Source: Paenibacillus aurantius (GTDB taxonomy: Bacteria > Bacillota > Bacilli > Paenibacillales > NBRC-103111). Taken from it: a DNA stretch of 64,000 nt. The stretch lies in contig NZ_CP130318.1 of NCBI RefSeq assembly GCF_032268605.1, positions 2,948,001 to 3,012,000 on the forward strand, in the 5' to 3' direction. Below the pieces are notes generated by a model that saw only the letters and a list, made by a program, of their open reading frames with translations, ran no database searches and was not told the origin of the DNA. The position numbers and the translations under genes are program-made. Of the stretch, positions 1 to 7,641 are shown piece by piece; the first letter of the stretch is position 1, and each line of letters begins with the position of its first letter.

Positions 1-93
1 GAGGGAGTGGGGACGACTTCCCTAATCTATCTTCCGCTCGAGAAATGCCTGGCCTCGGACCTGACCCGCCCTCTTCCGGCCACGGCCGGATGA

Positions 94-122
94 TTGACAA
101 AAAGTTTGATATGACCTAAAAT
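94..122 (+). promoter_or_regulatory. Sigma-A-type promoter of the ZIP transporter gene
   Basis: TTGACA lies at 94-99 and TAAAAT at 117-122, with a 17-base spacer. This is close to consensus for the vegetative sigma factor and sits about 45 bases before the ATG of the metal transporter at 169. No gene is visible in bases 1-93. Confidence 0.7.
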
Positions 123-139
123 GTTTCCTTAGGGAAAAC
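123..139 (+). promoter_or_regulatory. MntR/DtxR-like operator palindrome
   Basis: The sequence GTTTCCTTAGGGAAAAC is an imperfect palindrome starting right after the -10 box, where a repressor would block initiation. From memory it resembles the manganese-responsive MntR box of Bacillus (TTTGCCTTAAGGAAAC read on the other strand). That it binds MntR is an inference from similarity and position. Confidence 0.45.
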
Positions 140-168
140 TATTTTGGTTATGGCAAAGGAGCTGCGGA

Positions 169-966
169 ATGCCGGAAAATGTATGGCTGGCTTTCGGGTT
201 GACGCTGGTCGCGGGCTTGTCGACCGGGATCGGCAGCTTATTGGCGTTTGTGACGCCAACGACGAACAAGAAGTTTCTGTCCTTGACGCTTGGCTTCTCA
301 GCCGGGGTCATGATCTACGTTTCGATGATCGAAATTTATGTGAAGGCCAAGGATGCCTTGGTCTCCGCTTCGGGCAGTCCGGCGGGGAACTGGTATACGG
401 CGATAGGCTTTTTTGGCGGCATGCTCCTCATCGCGCTTATCGATAAATTCGTCCCCCAGCAGGAGAACCCCCATGCGGAAGCCCGCTTGGAGAGCGACAA
501 AGCCTCCGACGAACGGGCGTTGAAGAAGATGGGCACCTTCACCGCCTTGGCCATTGCCATTCACAACTTTCCCGAAGGGATCGCGACGTTCACGTCCGCA
601 CTTCAGGATCCGTCGCTCGGCATCGCCATTGCCATTGCTATCGCCATTCACAATGTGCCCGAAGGGGTTGCGGTTTCCGTTCCGATATACTATGCCACGG
701 GCAGCCGGAAAAAGGCCTTCAAGCTGTCCTTCCTGTCCGGGCTTTCCGAGCCGGTAGGGGCCCTTGTGGCTTACCTCATCTTAATGCCTTTCTTGAACGA
801 TTTCCTGTTCGGGGTCATTTTTGCCGGGGTTGCCGGAATCATGGTGTTTATCTCGCTGGACGGCCTGCTGCCCGCAGCCAAACGGTACGACGAGGGACAC
901 CTTTCCATTTACGGGCTTATCGGGGGAATGGTCATCATGGCGGTCAGCCTGCTTTTGTTTATTTAA
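169..966 (+). CDS. ZIP family divalent metal transporter, ZupT-like
   Basis: This is a 265-residue polytopic membrane protein of the ZIP family, which brings zinc, iron or manganese into the cytoplasm. The two signature metal-site motifs are visible: HNFPEG at about 132-137 and HNVPEG at about 161-166, in adjacent membrane helices, followed by GLSEPVG at about 191-197. The acidic stretch at about 98-120 is the usual variable cytoplasmic loop. Length and helix pattern match ZupT of bacteria. The start has AAAGGAG nine bases upstream. The gene is monocistronic, with its own promoter and terminator. An MntR-like palindrome at the promoter hints at manganese or iron, but the true substrate cannot be read from the sequence. 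Confidence 0.9.
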   Translation: MPENVWLAFGLTLVAGLSTGIGSLLAFVTPTTNKKFLSLTLGFSAGVMIYVSMIEIYVKAKDALVSASGSPAGNWYTAIGFFGGMLLIALIDKFVPQQENPHAEARLESDKASDERALKKMGTFTALAIAIHNFPEGIATFTSALQDPSLGIAIAIAIAIHNVPEGVAVSVPIYYATGSRKKAFKLSFLSGLSEPVGALVAYLILMPFLNDFLFGVIFAGVAGIMVFISLDGLLPAAKRYDEGHLSIYGLIGGMVIMAVSLLLFI

Positions 967-994
967 TTGTTATGGAATCGGATAGGTAAATCGA

Positions 995-1027
995 GGGCCT
1001 ACTCCTGGGGGAGTTTGGCCTTTTTTG
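995..1027 (+). terminator. Rho-independent terminator after the ZIP gene
   Basis: An inverted repeat with GGCC at 997-999/1017-1020 and ACTCC/GGAGT arms is followed by a run of seven T. It lies 30 bases after the stop codon. Confidence 0.75.
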
Positions 1028-1052
1028 CTGACGAGACCGCCTGCCAGGTCGC

Positions 1053-1682
1053 CTATAGCCAGGTTCGTTTTATAATTTGCAGATAGAGAAATAAGGACTC
1101 ACGAAAGGCACCCAAACCGATTGGTATCGCCATGAGCAGTTGACCGATTGCATGGGTGGTTTCCGCTTGATAAGGGGCCTTCCACCTCTTGTTGTTGGCA
1201 GACCAAAATACTCTAGAGGCGGTGTTCTGAAATTGGACGGACATTTCTTCATTGCGGCCGATTCGAATGAGACCCAACATATAGCCATATTCAAATATAA
1301 CCAAAGAATCGGCATCAACCGTATCCAAGTTAAGTAGAACCCGAAAGGATTGAAGTTGTTTGGATGAATATTCCAGGAGCTCCTGATGTTTTAATTCCCA
1401 TGCGGCGTGTACCGAAAATAAGACAAGGGAAATCAAAATTTCCAATAGATCGCTTACTCGTTGGGAAGACGAATCTAAGATAATGACTCCATGTTTGGGA
1501 GCGATTCGAACGTATCCCTCTTGTTCCAGCTGTTGAAGAGCGGCTCTTACAGGTGTGCGGCTCATATCCAGCATCGAGCTCAGTGCACCCTCAGAAGTCG
1601 ATGTCCCTTTTGGCAATTGTCCGGAAACAATCCATTGGTGAATCGATTGATAAGCATGATGGCGTAAGGATGGTGTACGCAA
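1053..1682 (-). CDS. GntR family transcriptional regulator
   Basis: The protein is about 210 residues, with an N-terminal winged helix typical of GntR regulators. The recognition segment SMLDMSRTPVRAALQQLEQE lies at about 36-55, followed by the wing EGYVRIAPKHGVIIL. The C-terminal half is helical and weakly FCD-like, but I see few of the metal-binding histidines and acids of good FCD domains. I chose a TTG start at 1682, preceded by GGGGGGAA, which gives the usual N terminus. The ATG at 1736 would place the promoter of the divergent gene at 1755 inside this coding region. It is divergent from another GntR gene of the same size and may be a cross-regulating paralogue. The effector is unknown. 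Confidence 0.75.
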   Translation of the reverse strand: MRTPSLRHHAYQSIHQWIVSGQLPKGTSTSEGALSSMLDMSRTPVRAALQQLEQEGYVRIAPKHGVIILDSSSQRVSDLLEILISLVLFSVHAAWELKHQELLEYSSKQLQSFRVLLNLDTVDADSLVIFEYGYMLGLIRIGRNEEMSVQFQNTASRVFWSANNKRWKAPYQAETTHAIGQLLMAIPIGLGAFRESLFLYLQIIKRTWL

Positions 1683-1754
1683 TTGGCAATTCCCCCCACA
1701 TAGAAATGGTATAATTATCATAAAACAACGGTTCATCGAAAGGAAGCAAGTGTT

Positions 1755-2390
1755 ATGCCCGTCATGGGAACCACGTTAAGAGAAGTAGCGTTCGAAACCA
1801 TCAAACAAAAAATTGTGAACGGGGAATGGGAAGGCGGGACATTTCTTTCCGAGAAACGGCTAAGCGAGCTTCTGGGAATGAGCAAAACGCCCATCCGTTC
1901 GGCCATGGACAGACTTGAAATGATCGGACTGGTGAAGCTTGCGCCCAACCAGGGAGTGATCGTTCAAGAACTTTCCCTTAAGAAAATCATGGAGATATAT
2001 GAGCTGCGGCTTTCATTGGAAACCTTTGCAGTCAAGCAACTGACAGGAAAGATGGATCCGCCTTTTTTTCACCGGTTAGATGAGAATTTAGAACGGCAGG
2101 AGCATTGCGTACGTGAGGAGGACATTGTTGGATTTGTCCAGCTGGACCGTACCTTTCACGAAACGATTATCGCGGGGTTAGACAACGAGGAGTACAGGGA
2201 GGTCATGTCGAGGCTGCAGGATAAATTTTTGATGGCGGTACGGGTCACCTTTTACAAAAATCATAATCGCTTGGCGGGAAGCTTGAATGAGCACAAGCAA
2301 ATCCGAAGAGCGCTGGAGGGGAACGATCCGACTGCCGCTGAAGAGCTGGTGTACCACCATATTGAGTTTGTAAAAAAGATCATGCTTTGA
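1755..2390 (+). CDS. GntR family regulator, FadR subfamily (FCD domain)
   Basis: This 211-residue regulator has a GntR winged helix at about 10-75 (SELLGMSKTPIRSAMDRLE is the recognition region). The FCD ligand domain at about 80-210 shows the expected acids and histidines, for example the ELRLSLETFAV segment, LDRTFHETI and the late EHKQI and YHHIE. FCD regulators commonly sense sugar acids and repress their catabolic genes. The gene is followed after 77 bases by the enolase-superfamily dehydratase gene, so it probably controls that operon. The palindromes in the gap are candidate operators. The ATG at 1755 is preceded by AAAGGAAG. Confidence 0.85.
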   Translation: MPVMGTTLREVAFETIKQKIVNGEWEGGTFLSEKRLSELLGMSKTPIRSAMDRLEMIGLVKLAPNQGVIVQELSLKKIMEIYELRLSLETFAVKQLTGKMDPPFFHRLDENLERQEHCVREEDIVGFVQLDRTFHETIIAGLDNEEYREVMSRLQDKFLMAVRVTFYKNHNRLAGSLNEHKQIRRALEGNDPTAAEELVYHHIEFVKKIML

Positions 2391-2422
2391 TGTATACAAG
2401 TGAGACATCTTGTAGATATACA
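2391..2422 (+). promoter_or_regulatory. Candidate GntR operator upstream of the dehydratase operon
   Basis: TGTATACA at 2391-2398 is a perfect palindrome. TGTAGATATACA at 2411-2422 repeats its half-sites. Together CAAG and CTTG arms form a larger inverted repeat. The position between the FCD-type GntR gene and the first catabolic gene suggests a repressor site; no binding is shown. Confidence 0.45.
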
Positions 2423-2467
2423 GGTGCCATGTTACCTTTTACTCAATCAAATGAGGGGGTAAAGGAC

Positions 2468-3616
2468 ATGAGGATAACGGATGTACATACTTATATCGTT
2501 GGAAACCAGTGGAAAAACTGGCTTTTCGTCAAGGTGGAAACCGACGAGGGAATGACCGGTATCGGGGAAGGAACCTTAAATGGCTTTGCAAAGACAGTCG
2601 AGGCCGCGATCCATGAGCTTAAGCATTTGGTTATCGGAATGAGTCCGTTTGATGTGGAGACCATTTCCTTGAAGATGATTCGGGATGTATACTCGGACGG
2701 AGGTCAGATTCAGGGCTCGGCGCTTGCGGCAATTGAAACCGCTTGCTGGGATATTATGGGGAAGGCGACGGGACAACCGGTTTACAAATTGCTCGGAGGC
2801 AAATGCCATCATAACCTGCGCTGCTATGCCAACGGTTGGTACCGTGGCGGAACCGATGAAGAGAGCTTGCACGCCCAAGCCAAGGAAGTCGCTGCGAAAG
2901 GCTACACGGCATTGAAGTTCGATCCTTTTGGAGTGGCCTGGCGAACGGTAGAGCGAGCCGATTTTGCTGATGCCGTCCGAAAAATCGCCGTTGTCCGTGA
3001 GGCGGTCGGTCCCCATGCCGATCTCTTAATCGAGGGGCATAACCGTTTCAGTGTTCATACGGCCCTACAGTTCGCAGAAGCGATGGCACCGTATCGTCCA
3101 ACTTGGTTTGAAGCGCCGGTTCCCCCTTACCGGCTCTCCTCCGTGATCGAAGTGGCCAAGCGTAGTCCGGTGCCGGTTGCATGCGGTGAGGATTACTATA
3201 ATCGTGAGCAGTTCGCGGAGCTTCTCAAACACGATGCCGTTCATATCATTCAGTTAGAGCCGCAATTCTTGGGTCTTAGTGCATCGAAGCAAATATGCGG
3301 GATGGTCCATGCCCATAATGGGGTAACCGCTCCGCACAGCGCACAAGGCCCCATATGTTCCATCGTCTGTGCCCATTTGAACATGGCCAGTCCGAATTTC
3401 TTTCTGCATGAAATTTTTGATGAGTTTAATGCTCCGTGGGCACAGGCCATCTTGTCTCCAGCGTTTAAAGTCGAGAACGGTTATCTTCAGCCGCCGGAAC
3501 GGCCGGGCTTAGGATTCGAGCTTAACTTGGACGAAATCGCCAAGCATCCGTATGACCCCGGCCACTGGCTGCCCTTGTTTAAGCAAGGCTGGGAAAAACG
3601 CGAGCGAGTTGAATAA
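2468..3616 (+). CDS. Enolase-superfamily acid-sugar dehydratase, galactonate dehydratase-like
   Basis: The 382-residue protein belongs to the mandelate racemase/muconate lactonising branch of the enolase superfamily and would dehydrate an aldonic acid to a 2-keto-3-deoxy acid in the cytoplasm. The N-terminal capping domain ends near 115. In the barrel I see KFD at 150-152, metal ligands E189 (LIEGHNRF), E215 (WFEAPV) and E241 (CGEDYY), and H191 and H290 (APHSAQG). The E-x-H and late histidine pattern resembles D-galactonate dehydratase. The ATG at 2468 has GAGGGGG upstream; an earlier in-frame ATG at 2387 lies within the regulator's stop region and the operator. It is the first gene of an operon with MDR, SDR and GH36 genes. 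The exact sugar acid is not determined. Confidence 0.8.
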   Translation: MRITDVHTYIVGNQWKNWLFVKVETDEGMTGIGEGTLNGFAKTVEAAIHELKHLVIGMSPFDVETISLKMIRDVYSDGGQIQGSALAAIETACWDIMGKATGQPVYKLLGGKCHHNLRCYANGWYRGGTDEESLHAQAKEVAAKGYTALKFDPFGVAWRTVERADFADAVRKIAVVREAVGPHADLLIEGHNRFSVHTALQFAEAMAPYRPTWFEAPVPPYRLSSVIEVAKRSPVPVACGEDYYNREQFAELLKHDAVHIIQLEPQFLGLSASKQICGMVHAHNGVTAPHSAQGPICSIVCAHLNMASPNFFLHEIFDEFNAPWAQAILSPAFKVENGYLQPPERPGLGFELNLDEIAKHPYDPGHWLPLFKQGWEKRERVE

Positions 3617-3631
3617 AGGAGCCGAATGGAT

Positions 3632-4627
3632 ATGAAAGCATTGGTATATGAAGGTCCTCGTTCCCTGATAATCCGAGAAGTTCCGGTTCCCGACCTCCGG
3701 CCAGATGAGGTGTTAATCCGCGTGAAGCGGGCTGGAATTTGTGGCTCCGAGCTTAGCGGTTACTTGGGTCATAACTCCCTTCGCAAGCCGCCGCTGATCA
3801 TGGGCCATGAATTTTCAGGCGTTGTGGAACGGTTGGGTTCTCAGGCGGAAGGATGGCAAAGGGGAGATCGCGTGACAGCCAACCCCTTGGTAACATGCGG
3901 ACATTGCCGGTTTTGCCGTAACGGACAGTCGCAATTATGCGGCGAACGAAATTTACTTGGCGCACACAGGCCGGGAGCATTTGCCGAATTTGTTGCCGTA
4001 CCTGCGTCAAATGTATATCGATTGGAGGATCACGTGTCTTGGGAGGAAGGGGCATTCGCCGAACCGTTTGCATGTGCGGTTCATGTATGCCGGCTGCTGG
4101 CCTTAACGCCGACCGACCGATTGCTGATATATGGAGCCGGACCCATCGGTCTGTTCGCCTTACAGGCTGCTCAAGTTTACGGACTTCGCAATATCGTGGT
4201 TGCTGATCTCAATGAAGCCAGACTAGAAATCGTTCGTGAGCTTGGCGGAATCGCCGTTACCGGCCTGGATCAGATTGATTCTACATTCCAAGGAGGCTTC
4301 GATGCGGTCGTTGATGCGGTTGGAGCGGAGATTACCCGCAGAATCAGCGTAAAGGCGGCCCGGCCTGGTGGCAAAGTTGTCTTCACCGGCTTGCATGAGG
4401 CGGAAAGCAATCTGCAGGTCAACGACATGATCCGCATGGAGACGCTAACCATGGGGGCGTTCGCGTATTCAAGAGAAGATTTTGAAACGGCCCTATTGTG
4501 GATTGAACAAGGAAGAGTCAGTATGCTCCCCTGGGTGGAGCACGCTTCCTTAAGCGAGGGGAGTCTGTGCTTTGAGAAATTGATTTCCGGTCCGGGGAAG
4601 GTCGCCAAAATAATGCTGGGTTTGTAG
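3632..4627 (+). CDS. Zinc-dependent medium-chain alcohol dehydrogenase
   Basis: This is a 331-residue MDR-family oxidoreductase of the sorbitol/threonine/galactitol-phosphate dehydrogenase type. Catalytic zinc ligands are C37 and H59-E60 (MGHEFSG). The structural zinc loop holds C89, C92, C95 and C103. The Rossmann motif GAGPIG is at about 168-173. All key residues are present. I chose the ATG at 3632, nine bases after AAAGGAG; an ATG at 3626 is only three bases from it. It lies 15 bases after the dehydratase gene, so the two are probably co-transcribed. It likely oxidises a sugar, sugar alcohol or deoxy-keto acid from this pathway. The substrate is unknown. Confidence 0.85.
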   Translation: MKALVYEGPRSLIIREVPVPDLRPDEVLIRVKRAGICGSELSGYLGHNSLRKPPLIMGHEFSGVVERLGSQAEGWQRGDRVTANPLVTCGHCRFCRNGQSQLCGERNLLGAHRPGAFAEFVAVPASNVYRLEDHVSWEEGAFAEPFACAVHVCRLLALTPTDRLLIYGAGPIGLFALQAAQVYGLRNIVVADLNEARLEIVRELGGIAVTGLDQIDSTFQGGFDAVVDAVGAEITRRISVKAARPGGKVVFTGLHEAESNLQVNDMIRMETLTMGAFAYSREDFETALLWIEQGRVSMLPWVEHASLSEGSLCFEKLISGPGKVAKIMLGL

Positions 4628-4690
4628 AGGGAGGGCATTCGGACTTTGGCATCGGAACCATAACGTTACGTATGTGGAGGTAGGTTCGGA

Positions 4691-5458
4691 ATGAATTGGC
4701 AGGGGAAGGTTATCGTGGTGACGGGTGGCGGCGGCGGAATAGGGCGCGCGGTTGCCCATAAGTTCGCTGCCCAAGGGGGGCAGGTCGTCGTAATTGATCT
4801 TATGGCCGCCCATGCGGAGACTGTTGCGCAGGAAATTATAGACGCCGGGGGCCAAGCTATTGAGATGCAGGCCAACGTGGCTCTGGAAATCGATGTGAAA
4901 AGGGTAATTCGAGATACGCTGGGCAAGCTTGGGAAAATCGACGTCTTGGTGAATAATGCTGCCATGTGTCCTCAAATTCGCCTTACCGATATGAGTCTGG
5001 ACCAATGGAATCAAGTGATCACGAATAACCTTACCTCGGTATTTCTGTGTTGCAGGGAAGTCATTCCGTGCATGCTCGCGAATGGCGGCGGTTCGATCGT
5101 GAATGTCAGCTCCGTTCATGCCCTGGCAACGCTTGAGGGGTATTCGGCTTATTCGGCTTCCAAAGGGGGCATCGTGGCCATGACGAGGGCCATAGCGCTT
5201 GATTATGCCCGTCAGAACATACGGGTTAATACCGTACTTCCCGGTGCCGTTCAAACCCCGATGCTTGAGAACAGCGTGAAAAACCTGGGAATGCCTCGTG
5301 AGGAAATCATGAAGCAATGGAATGAAGCGCAGCCGATCGGCCGCGTAGGACAACCCGAGGAGATCGCCACCGTTGTTATGTTCGCTGCCAGTCCCGAAAA
5401 TTCTTTCATGACAGGGGCCACCCTCGTCGCCGATGGCGGGATGACAGCAGATTTATGA
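4691..5458 (+). CDS. Short-chain dehydrogenase/reductase (SDR)
   Basis: This 255-residue classical SDR has TGGGGGIG at 11-18 for NAD(P) binding, NNAA at 88-91, serine at 140-141, and Tyr154 and Lys158 in YSAYSASKGG. All catalytic residues are present. D36 after the second strand suggests NAD(H) preference. GTGGAGG lies nine bases or so before the ATG. It is the third gene of the operon. SDRs in such operons oxidise free sugars to lactones or act on 2-keto-3-deoxy acids. Having both an SDR and an MDR next to one dehydratase suggests two oxidation steps in the route. Confidence 0.85.
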   Translation: MNWQGKVIVVTGGGGGIGRAVAHKFAAQGGQVVVIDLMAAHAETVAQEIIDAGGQAIEMQANVALEIDVKRVIRDTLGKLGKIDVLVNNAAMCPQIRLTDMSLDQWNQVITNNLTSVFLCCREVIPCMLANGGGSIVNVSSVHALATLEGYSAYSASKGGIVAMTRAIALDYARQNIRVNTVLPGAVQTPMLENSVKNLGMPREEIMKQWNEAQPIGRVGQPEEIATVVMFAASPENSFMTGATLVADGGMTADL

Positions 5459-5516
5459 GCAGCAGCCGAAGAAAGTTCTGGTTGGGAGAGCCAATGAAAG
5501 GCAGGTGTAGATCAAA

Positions 5517-7619
5517 GTGATAATAAAGGTCGCAAAGGGAATGACTGAAATCGAGATGAAAGGAAAGCGGGATTCCTTTTGGCTGCTTCGCGATTTGGCC
5601 TCGGGTAAGACCTATCCGATCAGTGCGCCGAGCTTTGAGATCGACGGCGAAACGATACCTGTAGAACTTGCCGGCGTGCAGCTCATCCGAACCTGCGCTC
5701 TGGCGAACGGAAGTCATGAGTTTGAACTGCAGGGCCCGTTGATGTCGCATCCATTTCTAAGCGTCAAGCTGGTTTTTCGAATGGCGTACGACAACCCCAT
5801 CATTCGATTTCGATATTCGTTGATGAGTGTTCGCGAGTGCCAAATGACCAAGACTCATGGCGAAGATTCCATCCTATACTTTTCATTCCATGCCATGGGA
5901 TCCGCCAAAGAGGTGCGTTTCTCCGAGTTTAACGAGATGGTCCATAGTTATACCATGACCGAAACGGAGGTTAGGCAGGAGCAATTCGAAGCCAATCAAT
6001 GGATTATGGGGCCCATGATGGTTAGCACCTTGGACAACCTGACTTCCTTGATCGCCTATGAACACGGGTCTCAATATCCGGATGCCTACCTTGCCTTTGC
6101 ACTAAAGGGAAACCGAAGTGTTCGTGTTCGTGCGGTGAAAGGCAACTACTATAAGGGAAGACTGATTGGCCCCCGTTCTTCCTACGACACGATCTGGTTT
6201 GAGGCAGGCATCTGTGCAGGGGATGAAACAAGCATGGCTGCCTACTATCGGCAATTCGTTCTCCGGTATCTCAGCCTAAATAACGAATCCAGGAAACCGT
6301 ATTTGTTTTACAATACCTGGGCCTTTCAGGAAAGAAATAAACATTGGTACCAGAAGTCGTACTTGGATTCCATGAATTTTGCTCGAATGGATGCGGAGAT
6401 CGACAGAGCGCACGCGATTGGAATCGAAGTCTTCGTCATCGATACGGGATGGTACGATAAAACAGGCGACTGGCAAGTGAATGAGGCTCGATTTCCGGAC
6501 AGAATGCATTTGATCAAGGCCAAGTTGGATAATTACGGGATGAAATTGGGGCTGTGGTTCGATCCCAAGGCCGCGGCAGCCAGCAGCCGAATGCTTTCCC
6601 ATAACATAAACAATCGTCAATCCTATAACGGAAAGGTCTATGATAAGCATCCGGTTTGGGAAACCGAAGAAAGCTCGCCCATGTGCTTGGTGAGCGACTA
6701 TGCCGTTGACTTCGCTGATGAATTAATCCGGTTACACCGGGAAATCGGAGTGACTTATTTTAAATGGGATGCGATTGGTCAATATGGCTGCAACGACCCT
6801 GACCACCATCACGGCAATACCCATTGTTCATTAGAGGAAAGGGAACAATGCTATGCTTTTGAGCTCCCGCTTTATCTGACTCGTATTGTGGAAAAGGTGA
6901 CCTCTCAGTGTCCTGACGCCATCATCGATTTGGACATTACGGAAGGATATCGTTGTGCAGGGCTGAGCTTCTTGTCCGCCGGAAAGTTCTTCCTTCTTAA
7001 TAATGGTCCGTACTTTGCAAATTTCGATATTTCCAAAAATGTAGATATTCAGTTTTCTAATGAGAACCTGTTTTTTCATCCCGGTCCTGCACGGGGTTGG
7101 ATCTGCCGGTCGCCGCTGACCTACGACAAGTGGATCCCTACCGTCCTTTTGTTAACCCACTATTTAGCGGATGATCCAAAAGAATCACAACGGATCAATA
7201 TCGGATCACTCATTCTTGGCCAGAATGGGATTTGGGGGGATTTGTTGAACCTATCGGCGGAAGGCGTGGACTTGATGGCAAAATGCCTATCCTTGTACAA
7301 GCAGGTTCGTGATGAAATCACGAAAGCCACCATAAGGCGTACAGGATTGCCGGGCAGTAATGGAGAAGTATATGAAAAAATCGACCCTTCGACCGGAAAA
7401 GGGGTTATGGTCGCATTCGCCAGTTCCTTCGGCAAGCCGTGGGGGACCCCCCGGCCTACCCAATGTCAATATATCAGCTTCGAAAAGGTAGACCGGAACG
7501 CGTGGGTTTCCGAGGGGGGAGAGGTACAGTTCGATTCCGCGGGAAGAGCGGTTTTGAGCTGCACGTTCGATAAACCAACCGCCTGCATAGCATTCTTTGG
7601 CATAGATAACGATTCTTAA
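5517..7619 (+). CDS. GH36-type alpha-galactosidase-like glycoside hydrolase
   Basis: The 700-residue protein has a beta-sandwich N-terminal domain (about 1-250) and a clan GH-D barrel. Diagnostic segments are VIDTGWYDKTGDW at about 307-319, GLWFDPKA at about 345-352, and FKWDAIGQYG with the probable nucleophile D418. The C-terminal beta domain closes the protein. There is no signal peptide, so it acts on imported oligosaccharides. The start is a GTG at 5517, in a region with AAAGGCAGG upstream. The gene closes the dehydratase operon, and 22 bases later comes the AraC regulator. Alpha-galactosidase activity fits an operon making galactonate-type acids, but other GH36 specificities are possible. 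Confidence 0.82.
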   Translation: MIIKVAKGMTEIEMKGKRDSFWLLRDLASGKTYPISAPSFEIDGETIPVELAGVQLIRTCALANGSHEFELQGPLMSHPFLSVKLVFRMAYDNPIIRFRYSLMSVRECQMTKTHGEDSILYFSFHAMGSAKEVRFSEFNEMVHSYTMTETEVRQEQFEANQWIMGPMMVSTLDNLTSLIAYEHGSQYPDAYLAFALKGNRSVRVRAVKGNYYKGRLIGPRSSYDTIWFEAGICAGDETSMAAYYRQFVLRYLSLNNESRKPYLFYNTWAFQERNKHWYQKSYLDSMNFARMDAEIDRAHAIGIEVFVIDTGWYDKTGDWQVNEARFPDRMHLIKAKLDNYGMKLGLWFDPKAAAASSRMLSHNINNRQSYNGKVYDKHPVWETEESSPMCLVSDYAVDFADELIRLHREIGVTYFKWDAIGQYGCNDPDHHHGNTHCSLEEREQCYAFELPLYLTRIVEKVTSQCPDAIIDLDITEGYRCAGLSFLSAGKFFLLNNGPYFANFDISKNVDIQFSNENLFFHPGPARGWICRSPLTYDKWIPTVLLLTHYLADDPKESQRINIGSLILGQNGIWGDLLNLSAEGVDLMAKCLSLYKQVRDEITKATIRRTGLPGSNGEVYEKIDPSTGKGVMVAFASSFGKPWGTPRPTQCQYISFEKVDRNAWVSEGGEVQFDSAGRAVLSCTFDKPTACIAFFGIDNDS

Positions 7620-7641
7620 TCGAGTCGGGGGGACTAATTCG

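Noticed and set aside
4550-5353. 267-codon minus-strand frame across the MDR and SDR genes
   Set aside because: It overlaps two intact enzymes with complete motifs; no family resemblance.
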